A program made the position numbers and the translations under genes. Positions 1 through 8,059 of a stretch of DNA of 51,645 nt are shown here, piece by piece. Under the pieces are notes generated by a model. The model saw nothing but the letters and a program-made list of their open reading frames with translations, made no database searches and was not told the origin of the DNA. Every line of letters starts with the position of its first letter. The stretch's first letter is position 1. Origin of the DNA: a bacterium (lineage in GTDB: Bacteria; Acidobacteriota; HRBIN11; JAKEFK01); NCBI GenBank assembly GCA_022616075.1, contig JAKEFK010000207.1:1-51645 (forward strand), given 5' to 3'.

Positions 1-6
1 GGCCCC

Positions 7-35
7 TTGAACCTGAGAACCCTTAAACCTATAAT
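7..35 (+). promoter_or_regulatory. sigma-70 type promoter of the Gld-like ABC operon
   Basis: A -35 box TTGAAC lies at 7-12 and a consensus -10 box TATAAT at 30-35, separated by 17 bases. The predicted transcription start, near 42, leaves a leader of about 15 bases before the ATG at 57. This is a sequence match only, but spacing and -10 are ideal and the position fits the start of a four-gene operon. Confidence 0.6.
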
Positions 36-56
36 AGTCCCTTTTCAAGAATACAA

Positions 57-1004
57 ATGATCGAAGCGATTCAACTAACGAAGTTTTACGACAACACACC
101 TGCATTGACGGATGTCAGTTTTCAGGTGGAGAAAGGTGAAATCCTGGGGTTTCTTGGACCGAACGGCGCCGGCAAGACAACCACGATGCGAATCTTGACC
201 GGCTTCATTCCGCCAACATCAGGAACAGCCAAAGTCGCCGGTTTTGACGTCCTTTCGCAATCGATGGAAGTCAGAAAAAGGATCGGTTACATGCCGGAGA
301 ATCCACCTTTATATAATGAAATGACCGTAACCTCTTTTCTCAAATTCCTCGCCAGATTGAAACGGGTGCCAAAAGCTAAAGAGAAACAACGAATCGATTC
401 GGTGGTTCAAAAGTGCAGTCTGGAATCGGTGACCGGACGGTTGATTGGTCACCTATCGCGTGGTTTCAGACAGCGAGTGGGATTGGCGCAGGCGCTCATT
501 CAGGATCCCGAAGTGCTGATTCTGGATGAACCGACGATTGGTCTGGATCCTTCTCAAATCATTGAGATTCGTCAATTGATTCGCGGTCTGGCCGGTGAAC
601 ATACCGTGATTCTCAGCAGTCACATTCTGCCGGAAGTTGAACAAACTTGCGGGAAAGTCGTCATCATCAACAAAGGCAAAATCATCGCGGTGGACACACC
701 GGAAAAATTGTCGGTCTCTTTGAGAGGCGCAAACGTTTACCATTTGATTGTTCGAAAGCCTTCGGAAGAGCTGAAAAGCAAAATCACTTCGATCGCCGGC
801 GTAAACAATGTACGGGAAGAATCGAATGGTACTTATGTCATAGAAGGTGAGAAAGAGAAGGATATCCGCGAAGAGGTTGCGGAGCTTGTAGTAAACGAGA
901 AGGCCGGTTTACTAGAATTCAAATCGATAGCGTTTACGCTTGAAGATGTATTTGTCCAATTAACCACTGCAGAACAAGTGCCTGCAACCCAACCGGTCTC
1001 ATAG
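57..1004 (+). CDS. ABC transporter ATP-binding protein, GldA-like
   Basis: ATPase subunit of an ABC exporter, cytoplasmic and bound to the permease encoded next. The Walker A motif GPNGAGKTT is at about residues 34-42, the signature LSRGF at 133-137 and Walker B LILDE at 154-158. A C-terminal accessory region follows to residue 315, as in the CcmA/GldA/NatA group. The next genes encode a GldF-like permease and a GldG-like protein, which is the gliding-type ABC arrangement. In Bacteroidetes that set is linked to gliding, but related operons occur in many non-gliding bacteria, so the substrate is unknown. The stop is one base from the next start, so the genes are probably cotranscribed from the promoter at 7-35. 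Confidence 0.88.
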   Translation: MIEAIQLTKFYDNTPALTDVSFQVEKGEILGFLGPNGAGKTTTMRILTGFIPPTSGTAKVAGFDVLSQSMEVRKRIGYMPENPPLYNEMTVTSFLKFLARLKRVPKAKEKQRIDSVVQKCSLESVTGRLIGHLSRGFRQRVGLAQALIQDPEVLILDEPTIGLDPSQIIEIRQLIRGLAGEHTVILSSHILPEVEQTCGKVVIINKGKIIAVDTPEKLSVSLRGANVYHLIVRKPSEELKSKITSIAGVNNVREESNGTYVIEGEKEKDIREEVAELVVNEKAGLLEFKSIAFTLEDVFVQLTTAEQVPATQPVS

Positions 1005-1005
1005 T

Positions 1006-1767
1006 ATGCGCACAGTACTGGCAATTACAAAGAAAGAACTGGAATCTTATTTCGCTTCACCCATTGCTTATGTGGTGGGCACTCTCTTCCTTGTCCTTTC
1101 CGGTGTTTTCTTTTACATTTATTTGATTTTTTATTTACAAAACGCGCAGATGTCGGGGGCATACGGCGGGGGAGAAGGAATGGACGTCACGCAAACAATC
1201 ATGCGTCCGCTCTTTTCGAACGTAGGTTTTTTTGGATTGATTATCTTTCCGCTGATCACAATGAAGCTACTCGCTGAAGAAAAGAAGCTGGGAACGTATG
1301 AACTGTTGATGACAAGTCCTGTAAGCATTCTACAGCTGGTGCTTGGAAAATTTCTGGGCGCTGCCTCTCTCGTGCTGTTGATTCTGTTGCTGACCGGAAT
1401 CTACCCGCTTGTCCTTTCGATTTACGGCAATCCGGATCTGGGACCGATTTTGACCGGGTACCTCGGCTTATTTTTACTCGCCTGTTCTTTTCTGGCAGTG
1501 GGACTTCTTTGTTCGTCATTGACTGAGAATCAGATTGTCGCGGCAGTGCTCGGGTTTGTGTTTCTTGTAATTTTCTGGATCTTAAATTTTGTGACACGCA
1601 GCGAAGCATGGTATGGCAAGCTTGCTCAATATGCGTCGATTTATCAGCGATTCGATGATTTCACTCAGGGCGTGATTAATGCAAACGATGTCTTCTATTA
1701 CGTTAGCTTTGCTTTTTTCGCGCTTTTCGTTACGGGAGTCATCCTTCAATCTCAGCGGTGGAAGTAG
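1006..1767 (+). CDS. ABC transporter permease, GldF-like
   Basis: Integral inner-membrane permease of 253 residues. It begins with a short cytoplasmic segment containing the ITKKELESYFASP pattern typical of ABC-2/GldF permeases, followed by about six hydrophobic segments. The motif EEKKLGTYELLMTSP after the second helix is characteristic of ABC-2 type permeases. It starts one base after the ATPase stop and overlaps the GldG-like gene, so it most likely forms a complex with both products. The transported substrate cannot be told from sequence. Confidence 0.85.
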   Translation: MRTVLAITKKELESYFASPIAYVVGTLFLVLSGVFFYIYLIFYLQNAQMSGAYGGGEGMDVTQTIMRPLFSNVGFFGLIIFPLITMKLLAEEKKLGTYELLMTSPVSILQLVLGKFLGAASLVLLILLLTGIYPLVLSIYGNPDLGPILTGYLGLFLLACSFLAVGLLCSSLTENQIVAAVLGFVFLVIFWILNFVTRSEAWYGKLAQYASIYQRFDDFTQGVINANDVFYYVSFAFFALFVTGVILQSQRWK

Positions 1768-3314
1768 TTCGGCCAATGGAAAAATTGAAAAAAATAAGCT
1801 TTTTGCTAGCGAGCATTTTCATTCTGGGAGCGCTTGCCACAAAAATGGCAAAACCGGAATGGCAGCTGTATTCCAACATTGCGACCGGAATCGGCGTTTT
1901 TTTCTTCCTGCTATCCCTTTACAATGAACGCGCTTCACTGAAGAATTTCTTCTCTGCCCGCTCAACGAAATATGGATTCAATTCCGTGGTCATGGTGATT
2001 CTCACACTGGCCCTTGTCGGCCTGGCCAACTGGGTCGTCTCAAGACATTCGTGGAAATACGATGCAACGAAGAATAAATCGTTCAGTCTTTCCTCGTTAA
2101 CGGTCAACGCGGTCAAGAATTTGAAGCAGCCGGTAAAGATTACCGCGTTTTATACGTATGGTGACGATGATGCCGGGCGCAACAAAATGAAGACGTTGTT
2201 CGAAGATTACAAAAAGCATTCGGGCAAGCTGGATGCAAAGATAGTCGATCCCATGCGGAATCTGCCCATGGTCCGCCAGTACGGCGTGGAAAGAAATGGA
2301 ACAACAATCGTTGAATCGGGCGGTCAAAAAGTTACCGTAACCACAACCAACGAAGAAGACATCACCAACGCAATTTTAAAGGTCAGCAGCGCAAAACAGG
2401 TTACGATCTATTTTCTTCAGGGACACAAAGAGCCTTCCATCAGCGATATGGAGGGTGGTGGATTCTCAGCGGTCGTCGAACAGTTGAAAAAAAGCAATTA
2501 TGAGGTAAAGGAGCTCGGAGATCTGGCGGCGAAAAACAAAATTCCCGACGATTGCGGGGTTCTGATCATCGGCGGCCCTTCGGTAGCTCTTCTCGATCAT
2601 GAAATAACAGCGATTCTGAATTACCTGGCCGCCGGCGGGCGGGCTTTGATTCTGGATGATCCCAGAACGGATGCTTCGCTTTCCAAAGTCCTGGGCGCTT
2701 ATCACGTGCAAACCGGCAACGACATCATCGTGGATAACGATTGCAATTTCCCGCTGGCCGGGCCTGTTGTGCCCTGCGTTGTGCCGAAACAGGGAACTGC
2801 TGTAGCGCGCGAATTTGACAACCGCGCAGTCTTATTCTTTCCGGAAGTAAAGAGCCTGACCTACTCCAGTGATAAGGATGCGAAAGCTACGTATACTGTA
2901 GTAGCAGAGAGTTCCGGGAATAGCTGGGGTGAAACGGACAAAGAACGGGCGGCTTTCGATGAAGGCAAAGACAAAAAGGGTCCGCTCACTGTCGGTTTGC
3001 TGATCACGAAGCCGGTCGAAGGAACTAATCAAAAGGATAACGAGACCCGCGTTGCAATCTTCAGCGATCTGAGTTTTTCACAAAATCAGTTTGTTAACTG
3101 GTCTCCCTGGAACTACCGGTTATTTTCAAATTCCATCGCCTGGCTTACAGAACAGGAAAATTTGATTCATCTTCCACCCAAAAGCACACAAAGTGACGTG
3201 ATGATGCTCAGCAGTACTCAGATGAACTACATTCTGCTTCTCATCGTCATCGGCTTGCCGCTGGCCGTGCTCGCCTCCGGGATCTTCGTGTGGGCTCGAC
3301 GCAAAAAACTATGA
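1758..3314 (+). CDS. GldG-like ABC transporter auxiliary protein
   Basis: Membrane protein of about 518 residues. Hydrophobic helices occupy the first ~90 residues, a large soluble part follows (ABC_transp_aux / GldG family, with VKITAFYTYGDD near residue 125 and VTIYFLQGHKEPS around 215-227), and one helix lies at the C-terminus before WARRKK. The family partners GldF-type permeases, with the soluble region on the periplasmic side. The ATG at 1758 overlaps the permease by 10 bases. The in-frame ATG at 1776 (MEKLKK) would avoid the overlap and is an equally good start. Neither has a clear Shine-Dalgarno sequence. Confidence 0.82.
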   Translation: MEVVRPMEKLKKISFLLASIFILGALATKMAKPEWQLYSNIATGIGVFFFLLSLYNERASLKNFFSARSTKYGFNSVVMVILTLALVGLANWVVSRHSWKYDATKNKSFSLSSLTVNAVKNLKQPVKITAFYTYGDDDAGRNKMKTLFEDYKKHSGKLDAKIVDPMRNLPMVRQYGVERNGTTIVESGGQKVTVTTTNEEDITNAILKVSSAKQVTIYFLQGHKEPSISDMEGGGFSAVVEQLKKSNYEVKELGDLAAKNKIPDDCGVLIIGGPSVALLDHEITAILNYLAAGGRALILDDPRTDASLSKVLGAYHVQTGNDIIVDNDCNFPLAGPVVPCVVPKQGTAVAREFDNRAVLFFPEVKSLTYSSDKDAKATYTVVAESSGNSWGETDKERAAFDEGKDKKGPLTVGLLITKPVEGTNQKDNETRVAIFSDLSFSQNQFVNWSPWNYRLFSNSIAWLTEQENLIHLPPKSTQSDVMMLSSTQMNYILLLIVIGLPLAVLASGIFVWARRKKL

Positions 3315-3323
3315 ACAAATTCC

Positions 3324-3391
3324 GGAGGGCGGGCCTCCGTGCCGGCCGTTTTTGGATTCAATGTTCCGGCGGGCAGGGACGCCCGCCCTCC
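3324..3391. repeat. palindromic intergenic element, GGAGGGCGGGC type (copy 1)
   Basis: Perfect 11-base inverted arms GGAGGGCGGGC (3324-3334) and GCCCGCCCTCC (3381-3391) enclose a 46-base centre with further partial pairing (GCCGGCC; GGCGGGCAGGGAC). A second copy with the same arms and the same GGCGGGCAGGGAC block lies at 36227-36289. The element fills the gap between the GldG-like gene and the DUF4340 gene and ends 11 bases before the latter's ATG. Confidence 0.85.
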
Positions 3392-3402
3392 AAATCGTTG
3401 AT

Positions 3403-4761
3403 ATGAGTTATAAAACAACAATCATCATCGCGGTCCTGCTCCTGCTGCTGGGGGGTTATGCCTACTGGTTTGAATACAAAGGCGGCCAGAAAAAGGAAGA
3501 GCAAAAAGAAAAAGAGAAAACTCTTTTTGAAGTAAAGAAGGAAGACGTCACTCAAATCCAAATAGAAGGAATCGAACCAAAACCGGTGATCCTGGCTCCT
3601 TCCGGGAAAGATGCGTGGACGCTGGCCCAACCGCTTCAAGCCAGAGCAGACCAGGGTACGGTCGATCGTATAATAGCCGCCTTCGAAAAACTCAAGTACA
3701 AGGAAATCATCGAAGAACAGCCCAAAGATCTCAGCTCTTACGAATTGGACAAGCCAAAGATGACGATAAAGTTGAATCTGAAAGGCAACGTTCAGAGAGC
3801 GGTTTCGATTGGAGCGAAAAATCCGATCGACAACGTTTACTACATAAAGGTTAACAACGATCCGCGTGTGTACCTTGCCGAAGGAACGGTGGGAGACCTC
3901 TCCAGCACGACCTTGCTTGATCTCCGGGACAAAAAACTTACCGATTTTTTGCCGGAAAAAGTCGAATCTGTTTCAACGAAAACGGAGCAACAGGATCTGC
4001 AGTTCAAGAAAGAGAACGGTGTATGGAAAATAGTGAAGCCGGTTCAATCTCCAGCTTCCGATTCTGAAGTCACTTCCTTGCTCTCCTCCCTGGAAAGCTT
4101 GCGCGCAACGCGTTTTGTGGATGAACCGTCCAGCAACCTTGCCGAATACGGTCTCGATAAACCGTTTGCATCGGTAGAACTGGCTCTGGAAAAAGGATTG
4201 CGACAAAAATTGGATTTCGGAAAAGCCGCAGAAGAGACGTATTGCCGGATTGAAGGAAACACCAGTATCGCTGCCGTAGGAGACACGTTGAATGCCACGT
4301 TTGATAAGAAATTGGAAGATTGGAGAGAAAAGAAAGTTCTAGCCTTCAATCGATTCGATGTCGAAGAGTTTCGCGTCAAAACCGGAGGAAAAGAATACTC
4401 CTTTAAGAAGGGGGAAAGCGACAAATGGAATCAGCTGAACCCTACTAAACAAGAAGTCGCATACGATCAAATTCAGGGCGTGCTGGAAAAGATTGAATCG
4501 GCCGAGATCTCGAAATACGGAGATCAAACCGGACTCACCGCCGCTCCTTCAGCAGAGATCTTTCTCACGATGAAAGACTGGCAGGAAAAAATGACCAAAA
4601 AGCATCTGTCTTTTGGGCTGGTTGAACAGAATCTTCAACAAATCAAAAACGATGATTATGGCACAGTCGTTTATGCGCCCGACTCCTTCCTGAAAGACCT
4701 CGAAAAAGCGCTCAAGGAACTGAAGCCACAACCGCCCGCCCCCGTCGAAAAGAAGAAGTAA
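3403..4761 (+). CDS. DUF4340 domain-containing protein
   Basis: Protein of 452 residues anchored by one N-terminal helix (IIIAVLLLLLGGYAYW). A lysine/glutamate-rich linker follows, then repeats of the DUF4340 fold with patterns such as YELDKP and YGLDKP (about residues 110 and 250). DUF4340 genes commonly follow GldG-type genes and the product is expected to act at the membrane with that transporter; its exact role is unknown. An upstream in-frame ATG at 3352 exists, but the region before 3403 is the palindromic element, so MSYKTT at 3403 is preferred. The C-terminus is proline/lysine-rich. Confidence 0.8.
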   Translation: MSYKTTIIIAVLLLLLGGYAYWFEYKGGQKKEEQKEKEKTLFEVKKEDVTQIQIEGIEPKPVILAPSGKDAWTLAQPLQARADQGTVDRIIAAFEKLKYKEIIEEQPKDLSSYELDKPKMTIKLNLKGNVQRAVSIGAKNPIDNVYYIKVNNDPRVYLAEGTVGDLSSTTLLDLRDKKLTDFLPEKVESVSTKTEQQDLQFKKENGVWKIVKPVQSPASDSEVTSLLSSLESLRATRFVDEPSSNLAEYGLDKPFASVELALEKGLRQKLDFGKAAEETYCRIEGNTSIAAVGDTLNATFDKKLEDWREKKVLAFNRFDVEEFRVKTGGKEYSFKKGESDKWNQLNPTKQEVAYDQIQGVLEKIESAEISKYGDQTGLTAAPSAEIFLTMKDWQEKMTKKHLSFGLVEQNLQQIKNDDYGTVVYAPDSFLKDLEKALKELKPQPPAPVEKKK

Positions 4762-4866
4762 CGCCCCAGGCTCCGTTTCGCCTACACATTCTCCCTTTGA
4801 TAAGTCGTGGTAGGATAATTTTAGGATACAGTCATGTTTCTTAACTGTATCTTCATGACATGCATG

Positions 4867-4874
4867 AGGAGGAG
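4867..4874 (+). promoter_or_regulatory. Shine-Dalgarno that sets the TonB receptor start
   Basis: AGGAGGAG at 4867-4874 is seven bases upstream of the ATG at 4882. It favours that codon over the longer in-frame ATG at 4834, which has no such site. Confidence 0.75.
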
Positions 4875-4881
4875 AAACGAA

Positions 4882-7476
4882 ATGTTAAGAATAAAAGGTT
4901 CTAACGGCGGAACCAGTTTCATATGGATGTTCTGCATGATTTTTTTTGCAGCAGCGATTCTGTGTCTGCCCCTCAGTTTTGCAGCGGCACAGAGTGGCGA
5001 TACACAATCCGGTGAAACTGAGCAGGAAGAAGAACAGGCAGAAGGTCAGGAAGAAGCACAGGAAGAGGCTGAAGAAGAGGAAGAAGAAGCGATCGGATTA
5101 ACAGAGGAACAGGAAATCACGGTTACTGGAACGCGCGTGCAAGGACGCACGGTCACGGACACGCCGGCCCCTGTGGATTTCATCAATAACGAAATGCTGA
5201 AGAGCACTGGCGCAACAGAAACGGGGAAGATTCTTCAGATGCTTGCTCCATCCTTTAACTTTTCAACCACGTACATCAGTGACGGCACGGATATCATTCG
5301 CCCGGCAACTTTACGTTCGCTCGGAGCGGATCAAGTCCTGGTGTTGGTCAACGGAAAACGTCGTCACCAGCAATCTCTTTTGAACGTCCAGCAAACCATA
5401 GCAAGAGGTCAAGCTGGAACCGACATCAATGCGATTCCCGTGTCAGCGATCGACCACATTGAAGTGCTTCGGGATGGGGCTGCAGCGCAATACGGTTCGG
5501 ATGCGATCGCTGGTGTAATCAACATCATCCTGAAAGATGGTTACGAAGGAGAAGTGCTTTTTCAGGCGGGCCAAACTTATGAAGGGGATGGCGGAAACGG
5601 AACCATCAGTATTAACAAAGGATTTAAGGTCGGCGAAAAAGGTGTGATCAACGTAACCGGAGAATATCGTGATCGCAACGAAACGAATCGCGCCGGCGCG
5701 GATTCTCTCCGCGTTAGTCCTCCGCGCGTAGTGCAACGCATCGGTGATCCGGACGCCAAAGATGGATTGATATGGGCAAATGTAGCGATTCCGGCCGGCG
5801 ATGGAAACTTTTATGCATTCGGTGGTTGGTCCCAGCGACAGGGCAATTCATCGGGATTCTTCCGAAGCGCCGGTGATGGCCGCACAATCCCGGCTATTTA
5901 TCCGAATGGATTTCTGCCCACGATTATCACTGAACCGACAGACACCTCCATAGTTGCCGGCTACAGACATGCTTTGAGTACATCGTGGAACTACGATGTC
6001 AGCTTCAACTTCGGTCAAAGCGAATTCCAGTTCCGCGAAGAGAACACAGCAAATGTCAGCTGGTTCTTCGAACCGCTGGATCGTAACAATCCAACAGGTC
6101 CACGCTTCGAAGATACACCCACGGAGGCGGATACTGGAAATCTCCGGTCGCGAATGACGAGTCTCACTTTCGATGTGACCGGAACCTACGACTGGGGAGT
6201 TGGATCGAGCCCACTCTTTATCGCTGTGGGAGCTGAGTGGAGGCGCGATGGCTACAAAATCACTGCGGGCGACCTGGCTTCGTTTTCCTACGGACGCACA
6301 AATGATCGCACTATTGAGATTTTCGATCAAACTGGCGCCATCGCGCAGCCGGGTGCGCAAGGATTTCCAGGATGGTCACCAACTGAAGAAGTAGATGATA
6401 GCCGGAGTAATACTGCGATTTATGTGGACACGGAAGCACAATTTACTGAAAAATTTCTTATGGGAGCTGCAGCGCGTTTCGAACACTACTCCGATTTCGG
6501 CAACACCGTAACCGGCAAACTTTCAGCCCGTTATGAATTCGTTCCGGAATTCTCATTGCGCGGAACAGTTTCCAACGGCTTCCGCGCTCCCGGAATCCAG
6601 CAAGCTCTTTACAGCCAGCGTTCCACAAACCTGAATGCTGCAGGTGTATTGACTGATACCCTTACGGCAAAGCAGGACAGCGCCGTTACACGCCAGTTTG
6701 GGATTCCTGCGCTAAAAGAGGAAACGTCCACGAATCTGTCAATCGGCATCATTGCAAAGCAGCACGGAAATTTCAGAGTCACGGTAGACTATTTCTACAT
6801 CGACATCGATGACAGGATCATTTTTTCGAGCAACATTCAACCAGAAGATCCGGCCGCCTGTGGAACACCTGCCGGATGCCCGATTCGGAACATCCTGGAT
6901 CCGCTAGCAGTAGGGCAGATCCTCTTCTTTACAAATGCAATTGACACAACGACCAAGGGGGTGGATATCGTGGCGATCTACGATATTCATTTCGCAAACA
7001 AATCGATGCTGTCCCTGGAAGGAGCTTTCAACTTCAACAAAACTGAAGTAACGAACCGACGTTCTTCTTCCGCAATTCTTCCAGTACCAGTGCTTTTCGA
7101 TCAAGCACAAATCACGCTGATCGAAGAAGGGCAACCACGTCAACACCATACTCTGTCGGGAACGTATTATCGCGGTCCCTGGACCGGAAATGTACGCTTC
7201 AACTATTTTGGTGAAGTTGCAGGGGAAGGATTTACGCCCGGCTTTAAACAGGTCTGGAGCGGCAAGTGGCTGACCGATGCGTTTGTCAGTTACTCAATGA
7301 AGAATGGCGTCACTGTCGCATTTGGAGGAACCAACATCTTCGATGTGTATCCAGATGAATGGGATCCAGACAGAGCATTCCCCTTCCCGCAACTGGGATT
7401 CGTCTACGGTTGGGAAACCCTTCCGTTCGGAATCAATGGCGCATCCTATTACGTGCGCGCCAGCTATCAGTTTTAA
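4882..7476 (+). CDS. TonB-dependent outer-membrane receptor
   Basis: Outer-membrane beta-barrel receptor of 864 residues. A hydrophobic signal segment (about residues 13-35) ends in FAAAQS. A strikingly acidic tract of Glu/Gln/Ala follows, then EQEITVTGTR, the plug-proximal motif. The plug (roughly residues 70-190) includes VLVNGKRRHQQS and IEVLRDGAAAQYGSDAIAGV, hallmarks of the family. The rest alternates as barrel strands and ends in aromatic YYVRASYQF, a typical outer-membrane targeting C-terminus. Substrate is unknown; no siderophore or sugar genes are adjacent and no TonB/ExbBD genes are in the window. It is probably monocistronic, with a strong hairpin just after the stop. Confidence 0.92.
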   Translation: MLRIKGSNGGTSFIWMFCMIFFAAAILCLPLSFAAAQSGDTQSGETEQEEEQAEGQEEAQEEAEEEEEEAIGLTEEQEITVTGTRVQGRTVTDTPAPVDFINNEMLKSTGATETGKILQMLAPSFNFSTTYISDGTDIIRPATLRSLGADQVLVLVNGKRRHQQSLLNVQQTIARGQAGTDINAIPVSAIDHIEVLRDGAAAQYGSDAIAGVINIILKDGYEGEVLFQAGQTYEGDGGNGTISINKGFKVGEKGVINVTGEYRDRNETNRAGADSLRVSPPRVVQRIGDPDAKDGLIWANVAIPAGDGNFYAFGGWSQRQGNSSGFFRSAGDGRTIPAIYPNGFLPTIITEPTDTSIVAGYRHALSTSWNYDVSFNFGQSEFQFREENTANVSWFFEPLDRNNPTGPRFEDTPTEADTGNLRSRMTSLTFDVTGTYDWGVGSSPLFIAVGAEWRRDGYKITAGDLASFSYGRTNDRTIEIFDQTGAIAQPGAQGFPGWSPTEEVDDSRSNTAIYVDTEAQFTEKFLMGAAARFEHYSDFGNTVTGKLSARYEFVPEFSLRGTVSNGFRAPGIQQALYSQRSTNLNAAGVLTDTLTAKQDSAVTRQFGIPALKEETSTNLSIGIIAKQHGNFRVTVDYFYIDIDDRIIFSSNIQPEDPAACGTPAGCPIRNILDPLAVGQILFFTNAIDTTTKGVDIVAIYDIHFANKSMLSLEGAFNFNKTEVTNRRSSSAILPVPVLFDQAQITLIEEGQPRQHHTLSGTYYRGPWTGNVRFNYFGEVAGEGFTPGFKQVWSGKWLTDAFVSYSMKNGVTVAFGGTNIFDVYPDEWDPDRAFPFPQLGFVYGWETLPFGINGASYYVRASYQF

Positions 7477-7486
7477 TCTGATCCAC

Positions 7487-7512
7487 GGAGCGCGAGCAAA
7501 AGCTCGCGCTCC
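7487..7512. terminator. perfect 11-bp hairpin after the TonB receptor; possible terminator
   Basis: GGAGCGCGAGC (7487-7497), loop AAAA (7498-7501) and GCTCGCGCTCC (7502-7512) form a perfect stem starting 10 bases after the receptor stop, followed by TTCTT. The T-tract is weak, so this may be a palindromic element that also works as a terminator. Confidence 0.6.
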
Positions 7513-7583
7513 TTCTTGCCATCCACACGCTTTGTAAGAAGGTCGCACCTTGCGCGACGAACCATTGAAGGACAGAAACCAAA

Positions 7584-7835
7584 ATGTCGCAACATCCTGC
7601 GCGTTATTATGTGGATGGCTTTCTGCTGAAGATCCTCGATTCCGCTTACCTTGTTCAAGTCGAACCCACAAACGGAAACACCGGACGCTACGTCACACCC
7701 GCCCATCTTCCCGAGTGGATCTTTCGTTCGTCGCACGCAATTTGGCTTGTGCAAGATGAGGGATCGCTGGCAGATCGCGCCACGAAAGGCGATGAAATAA
7801 AACAACGGATCATGAGCAAAGGAGCAGAAAAATGA
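7584..7835 (+). CDS. small hypothetical protein (83 aa)
   Basis: Not recognised. The product is a soluble 83-residue protein with a beta-rich first half (YYVDGFLLKILDSAYLVQVEP) and a charged C-terminus. An AAGGA site lies about 11 bases before the ATG. Its stop overlaps the ATG of the next small gene in an ATGA arrangement, which favours real translation of both. It lies between the TonB receptor (same strand) and the convergent giant kinase gene. No helices, Cys motifs or signal peptide are seen. Function unknown. Confidence 0.5.
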   Translation: MSQHPARYYVDGFLLKILDSAYLVQVEPTNGNTGRYVTPAHLPEWIFRSSHAIWLVQDEGSLADRATKGDEIKQRIMSKGAEK

Positions 7836-7987
7836 AAAGAACCAAGCGTGCACTCACTTTAGGCAATCTGATCAGGGCTCTTTACGAAGAGGTCGCTAAG
7901 CTGACAACAAACAGAAAACTTCAGACGAAGCTTGTTTACCTGACTCTTATGGACATGCAAAATTCTCGACAGAGGAAAACATTGTAA
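7832..7987 (+). CDS. small hypothetical protein (51 aa), coupled to upstream ORF
   Basis: Reading from the ATG at 7832 gives 51 codons and a TAA at 7985-7987. The protein is basic at both ends, with a probable amphipathic helix in the middle (LGNLIRALYEEVAKLTT). The site GGAG lies seven bases before the start, and the ATG overlaps the preceding TGA by four bases, suggesting translational coupling. I do not recognise the family. A small helical, DNA-binding or adaptor protein is conceivable, but nothing in the sequence decides it. Confidence 0.45.
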   Translation: MKRTKRALTLGNLIRALYEEVAKLTTNRKLQTKLVYLTLMDMQNSRQRKTL

Positions 7988-8059
7988 GAAGGGAGTTTGT
8001 TCACTTTAGCTAGAAGTGGGGTACAGAAGACCCGAATGAACTTGTAGCTCCCACGAAAT

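Noticed and set aside
57-1004. Degenerate ABC signature LSRGF considered as a sign of an inactive ATPase
   Set aside because: GldA-type ATPases often have LS-K/R-GF-R-QR, and both Walker motifs are intact.
5848-6360. 170-residue minus-strand frame inside the TonB receptor
   Set aside because: Antisense to a clear beta-barrel coding region, with no domain.
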